Positions 59,155-64,000 of a stretch of DNA of 64,000 nt are shown piece by piece. Below the pieces are notes generated by a model. That model ran no database searches. It was not told where the DNA came from and worked only from the letters and a program-made list of their open reading frames with translations. The translations under genes and the position numbers were made by a program. The DNA is from Deuterostichococcus epilithicus (Eukaryota; Chlorophyta; Trebouxiophyceae; Prasiolales; Stichococcaceae): contig JAVTLE010000005.1 in NCBI GenBank assembly GCA_033439295.1, forward strand, positions 3,522,501 through 3,586,500. The letters are read 5' to 3'. The stretch's first letter is position 1, and each line of letters opens with the position of its first letter.

Positions 59155-61975
59155 TCACGCCTCCAGCATGTGCTCCGCCACCGCGGCCTGCTGCACCGCT
59201 GCCAGCAGCGGCGCCATCGCCGCGGGGCCGCCGCTGCTGGCCGCCGATGCGATCGCCGCACCGCCGCCGCCATCGGTGTGGGCGCTAGAGACCTTGCTGC
59301 CGCCCCTCGCACGGGCCTTACCTGCAGACCCACCTCCAGCAGACGTGCCTCCGCCCCCGTGCACAATCTGCAGCAGGGGCACTGCCTTGTGACGCCAGGG
59401 ACATCCTTCCAAGCATGCATTTCCACGCACAACATGAGGCAAGATGGATACTGGCGCCAGGCACCGCCACAGGCACCTCCCAAGCAGGTGGTAGCGGCGG
59501 CAACAGGCATGCAGTTCCCAGTCCAGCGTCGGCAACACGCAGTTCAGCGCCAGGACCCATCGACACCACACTGACGCCATGCCTGTACGGTATACACACA
59601 AATAAACTAAACCCTGAACCCTCCACGCACCTCGATGCGCAGGTGGAAGCGGTAGGGTCCCGGCCGCGTGAGCGTCACGGTGTCGCCGGGCGCAATGCCC
59701 CAGTGCGCCGCCAGCGCCTTCCAGCCGGCGCGGAACTCGTAGGAGTAGCGCGCCGGCACCGAGCGGTAGGTCATCGGCCACACCCGCCCCTCCGGATCCT
59801 GCAGCTCCACCTGCAGCTGGCAGCTGCCGCCTACGGGGGAGCAGGGGCGCAGGGGACTGAGAACGAGGAACTTTCATGATGAGGGCTTGCGAGCTTCTGG
59901 TCCTGCGGTTTGCGGGCGTTTCCAACTCCACTCGCACTTGGCAGCTGCTGCCTGCGGGGAGAATGGAAAGGACCGGAGTTGGAGTGATGAGAGTGGTGAG
60001 AAATCTGACTTGCAGCGCCTGCAGCCTGCAGCAGCAACACACACATCTGGCCACTGCTGGCTGCAGGAAACCTTCAAAGGCGATCAAGGTCAGAGGAAAG
60101 GCTCCGTCACAACGCATTTGGCTTCGACGTGAGCTGATGAGCTAGTGCATCAGGCCGTAGTGATGCCCTGTCTGTGACGGCTACCTGTGGCCATGCAGGA
60201 CTGCGGTGCGGGCGGCAGCAGCTGGCGCGCCATCTCCTTGGTCAGGCACAGTATGCGGTCGCAGCTCTTGTAGTCCAGGGTCTTGGAGAACGACAGCGGC
60301 GGCTCGCCATCCGCGGCTTGAGGGTTTACAGCCTTGGGCCTGCTGCCAGCGGCCGGCCCGCCCCTGGGGAGCGGCTGCTGCCGCGCCGCTGCCGCCGCCG
60401 CCGGCTGCCCGCCCCGCAGCCCTCGCTGCTGCTGCGGCGCGGTGGCGGCAACAGAGGCAGCCGGCAGCGCCGCCAGGCGGCTCAAAAAGTCGCCTGCGGC
60501 TGACGACTCGCCCTTGATGGCCTGCTGCAGCGTCCTGGGCTGCGCAGCCGCTGCGCCGCCGGCGGTGGCGGCGCCGATGTTCGAAAGGCGGCTTGCGGCG
60601 TCCGCGGACAGCGTCGCCAGCGAGCCCCTGCCAGCGGCTCTGGCATCAAAGGGGGAGCCGGTGCGGCTGCGGCTCGAGTCCTGCAGTGGGCGACGAAACC
60701 GGACCATTTCACATGTTGTCTTCAAGTCTCCTTCGGCTGTTCAGCAGGCCCCACTGCATGCAAGGCAGGCCGCGTCGCCTGCCGTGTTGCACAGGAGCCA
60801 GACACGCATTGAGGCTGCCGCGATGTGTACCCCACCTGCGGCGACGGCGAATTTGGGCGGGAGCCGGAGGTGGAAGGCGGAAGCAGCGGGACCTCCGCGC
60901 CACCCGCATCGGCCGCTGCCACGTTGGCCAGGCTGTCCAGTCCTGGCTGCTTGGCATCGGCCACCACCATGGGCTGTTGGGTCACAAACACTTCTGTAAG
61001 GCACTGTTTCAATGAGCGTTGTGCACATGCTGCGGAGAAAAGCAGCGCTGGTGTTGCCGGGTCGGTGGTTGCTTGCAGGCCACTGGTCTACGGCACGTCT
61101 AGTTGCAGCACAATGCAGGGCGCCGCCCTTGCAGGCGCCCATTACAGAGCCCTCCTTGGTCAGACGCCTTCGCACAAGACCTCACCGACAGGGCTTGTAC
61201 CCGATGCAAAAAGGCACGCCTTCGCCTTGGAAGGCAACATGACAGTCCGGACAGCACCTGCTCCTCCAGCAGCATCTCGGTGTCGTGCGCGAGTGCGCCA
61301 TCGCCGGTGCCACTGCCCCGCGCAGCTCCCAGCGCCGAGTGCACTCCAGGGCTGCTGCCCACGCGCAGCTGACCGATGGCGGGCTCGCTCCTGCCAGCCG
61401 CCGGCGTGGCCGCGCCGGCGGCCACACTGAGCCGCGGCATCGAGTGGCTCAGACGAATGCGCACGGCATCGCGGCCGGCCGTCGGTCCGGCCTCCGGCGC
61501 AGTGTTGTGCCTGGCCGGCCCGGCGGAGCGGGCGGCGGCAGCGGCAGAAAACCCTTCATGGTGGCCGAAGCCTGCAAACCTGGCGCCGAGGGGCGGTCCG
61601 TGCACGCTGCTGCCGTCCGCGCTGTCGATGCGGACGATGCTCTGCGGGTGGTGTTGTGCCGCCACTGCCGCCACTCCGGTAGCGGTATGGGGGGCGCGTC
61701 GCACGAATGGCAGCGGCGTTGTCGCCGCCAGGTCGCCAGACGCGCCGGCCGCCAGCCGCGGGAAGGACAGCTGGCTGAGCAGCGCCCGACCGGCCGCAAC
61801 AGAAGGCGCATGTTGCTGCCCCAGGTGCGCCGCAAACGGCGACCGTGGTGGCGCCGGCTGCGAAGAACGCGCAGGGGAGGGCACGTCGCTGCTGGGCAGA
61901 TCCGGCGTGCCGCTGCGAGAGTGGTGGCCCGGCGTCGCGTGGCCGCTGCCGCCGTTGTGGGGAGATTCGGCTGCG

Positions 61976-62007
<32 letters not shown>

Positions 62008-63371
62008 AGTTGCTGCGGTGGCGGCAGCCGCAGGCTGCGCTGGCCAGCGGAGGTGGCTGCGTGGGCTGTCCGGGCTGCGCATGAGGAAGAGAGGCCCTCA
62101 TTATGGCATGCGCAGACTGTTTGGCACAAGCACAAAGGTGCCACGAAAGACAAAAGTTTCCACAGGGAGGCCATGCAAAAGGAACAGACAGTCGTTGTGC
62201 TGCCGGAATAACGTCAGATTCGTGACACTACTCGTGGGCAGGCGAGTGTTCTGTCTCTGTCCGTCCCAGTGCAGGGTGCCGGCACAGTCCCCACCTGTCA
62301 TGTGCACCGACTGCAGTGGCGTGCGACACGGTGGAATGGTGGGAGTGCTGCGACAACGCCGGCTGGCCCTTGCCGCCGTTGGTCGCCTGCCTGTGCCGGC
62401 CCGCCCCCGCGCCGGCAACGATGCCGGCTGCCTGCAGCTCCCGCCCGAGCGTGCGCAGCTGCCCGCTGTCATCGCCTGCAAGGGTGCTGCCCGCCAGGTT
62501 GGAGTCCGCCCCGCCGCCGTGGGGGCTGTCGTCTGCAGGGCTGTCCGCGCCGCCGTGCGGCTGCGCCGGCTGCTGTCGCTGCTGCTGCTGCTGCTGCCGA
62601 GCCGCCATCTGGTGCACCGCGGCCGCCTGCTGCTGCTGGTGCTGGTCAGTGGGCATGCCGCCATGCTGCGCCAGCGCCTGCAGCATGTGCATCGCAGCGG
62701 AAGTCTGCGCGGCCGCCTCGCCAGGCGGCGCTCGTCCGGCGGCCTGCGCCGTGGCATTTGCACCGTGCGCCTCCAGCAGCATCGCCCGTGCCGCCAGCTC
62801 AGCCTCCAGCCGGGCGCAAAACCCTTCCCGGGCCGCCATCGCCGCCTCGCGGCGCTCGACGGCCGCCAGGCGGCCCGCCAGCTCCTGCTGCGTGCTTGCA
62901 ACCGCAGCCTCCAGGTTCTGCGGCATCATCGCACCAGCTCAATAATCAAAGCCTGGCAATCAGAAGTTCGTTGAAGGGAAGTGTGCCATGATAACCAGCA
63001 GGTAAGCTCTGTTGCTCCAGCCGGGGCACGGGTGCGGCATAAAACACATCCGTCTGATAGACGGCCAGGAGGGCGCACCAGCTCCGGCGGCATGGGGCCA
63101 GGTACGCAAGGGTGACCTTGCACACGCAAGTTGCACGCCAGCGCTGGTGCAGATCCCCACGATGGCCGACCAAAGATCCCGCTTAGAGCGCGCACAGGCA
63201 GGGCGCACTCACCTGCCAGATGATCTGCGACTGGCTCACGGAGCCTCCGTCCAGGCCGGTGCGGCGGCGCTTGCACTGGGGCGGGAACACCGGCGCCTTG
63301 GTGTCTTCAAAGACGGCGACCTCATAGTCGCCCGACGGCGAGTGCTGCATCGCGTCGTTGGTCGCTGCCAT
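59155..63371 (-). CDS. B3-domain transcription factor with coiled coil and polyQ
   Basis: Plant-lineage B3 DNA-binding protein, about 890 residues. Exons (reading left): 63371-63213 (ATG start; PPQCKRRRTG basic patch), 62917-62295, 62074-61258, 60993-60836, 60680-60185, 59830-59631, 59367-59155. Exon 2 opens with an Ala/Glu-rich coiled coil (QQELAGRLAAVERREAAMAA) then Gln-rich sequence; exon 3 has polyQ from CTG repeats and Ser/Pro/Ala stretches. The B3 fold spans the 60185-59830 splice: CDRILCLTKEMARQLLPPAP, QLQVELQDPEGRVWPMTYRS, YSYEFRAGWKALAAHWGIAP and GDTVTLTRPGPYRFHLRI, matching strand-GWxxF-xGD order of B3 domains. The end is Gly/Ala-rich. The join of exon 3 to exon 4 is off by one base in this model, so that boundary is uncertain. 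Nuclear location and DNA binding follow from the domain; target genes are unknown. Confidence 0.86.
61978..62008 (-). repeat. CTG repeat encoding polyglutamine in the B3 gene
   Basis: Ten CTG triplets on the + strand read CAG on the coding strand, giving a Gln run in exon 3. Confidence 0.95.
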
Positions 63372-64000
63372 GCTGTGCTGCAGACAAGAAAAAAACAATT
63401 TAATGAAGCTCAACGGCCCCAGGGCGCGTTGGAATTTCTTGCCTTGGTCGCCTCGCCTCCAACAACACGTACTTGCCTGGCCTTACAGAGGTGCAATGGA
63501 TCCTGCAGCGCACGCGGCCCTCACCGCCAAGATCGTCATCATACTGAATACAGTGTACGCGATGCAACAAGCTCCTCTGGCGAGGTTTGGCAGCAGAAAG
63601 TTCAAGCCGTGTGTGACTGCGACCAGCTTCCAGAAAGTTGACACCCGGTGAACCGGCGCAATGGCCGCAAGGAGCAGGCTTTAACGAGTACGATCGATCA
63701 GGCTCGAGCAGCGTTGTGCCAAGCTGCCGGCAGATCCTCAGATCAGGTGATGCGGGGGCACAAGCGCGAAGAAAAGAAGCCGAAGCGGTGCGTGACTGCG
63801 CTGGCCCCGGCGACTGCTCTGCCGGCGCCACAGTAGTGTGGAGTAGCAATACAAGCGGCTGGTGCTTGCAGACGGCAGGGCACAGGGACGTCCAGCAGAC
63901 GAGAGAGGGGTCTACACCTTCCGAGGTGAGGCTGGCGCTGGCTAGGACGCCAGCGCCGCAGGCGGCAGCATCGGACGCTGTCAGCGAGCGAATGTCGAGG
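63372..64000. other. 5' flank of the B3 gene, window edge
   Basis: Probably the promoter and 5' UTR of the B3 gene. A 149-codon - frame (63849-63400) and a short + frame rich in Lys/Arg (63648-63836) are open but neither has a motif; a further gene may begin here and run out of the window. Confidence 0.4.

Noticed and set aside
61285-62211. 308-codon + frame over the B3 gene
   Set aside because: It is antisense to a long exon whose - frame joins in phase to the B3 domain; composition is Arg/Ala-rich as expected of a shadow.

Overview
The window looks like nuclear DNA of a green alga (Chlorophyta). Genes are intron-dense, with exons mostly 50-250 bp, donors often of the form AG|GTGCG and acceptors nearly always TGCAG|G. 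Coding exons are GC-rich, CAG/CTG runs encode polyQ or polyS, and the gene set is eukaryotic and plant-lineage (B3 transcription factor, gamma-tubulin, GCP2, Barentsz/MLN51). There is no sign of bacterial operons, phage or CRISPR. The exact species cannot be named; Chlorophyceae or Trebouxiophyceae is a guess. No tool was run: gene models were spliced by eye using frame, phase and remembered family motifs, so single boundaries may be off by a base or two.

Region 1 (about 0.8-24.7 kb) is a cluster of six SYLF (Ysc84/DUF500) lipid-binding-domain genes. Five are on the + strand (A 845-5240, B 6157-9033, C 9956-12587, E 15954-19061, F 20198-24675) and one is inverted (D, 14704-13106). All share the same module order and largely the same intron positions, but their C-terminal tails differ completely: Cys-rich, Gly/Ser/Pro-rich or tandem repeats.

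Region 2 (25.3-37 kb) holds gamma-tubulin (- strand), a divergent RS-rich Barentsz/MLN51-like exon-junction-complex protein (+), a 73-residue one-helix membrane protein (-) and an unrecognised single-helix membrane protein (+).

Region 3 (37.7-64 kb) holds a DEDDh 3'-5' exonuclease (-), an 831-residue BTB-BACK protein (+), gamma-tubulin complex component 2 (GCP2, +, about 23 exons) and a long B3-domain transcription factor (-). Gamma-tubulin and its direct partner GCP2 therefore lie about 17 kb apart.

The points most worth a second look are the SYLF array, at least six likely GC-AG introns (two supported by paralogues that have GT at the same intron), a 14-bp micro-exon, a perfect 14-bp-arm hairpin in a SYLF intron, a 71-bp duplication over a GCP2 splice donor, degenerate telomere-type CCCTAAA patches in introns almost only right of 26 kb, and frame breaks that coincide with ambiguous (n) bases.
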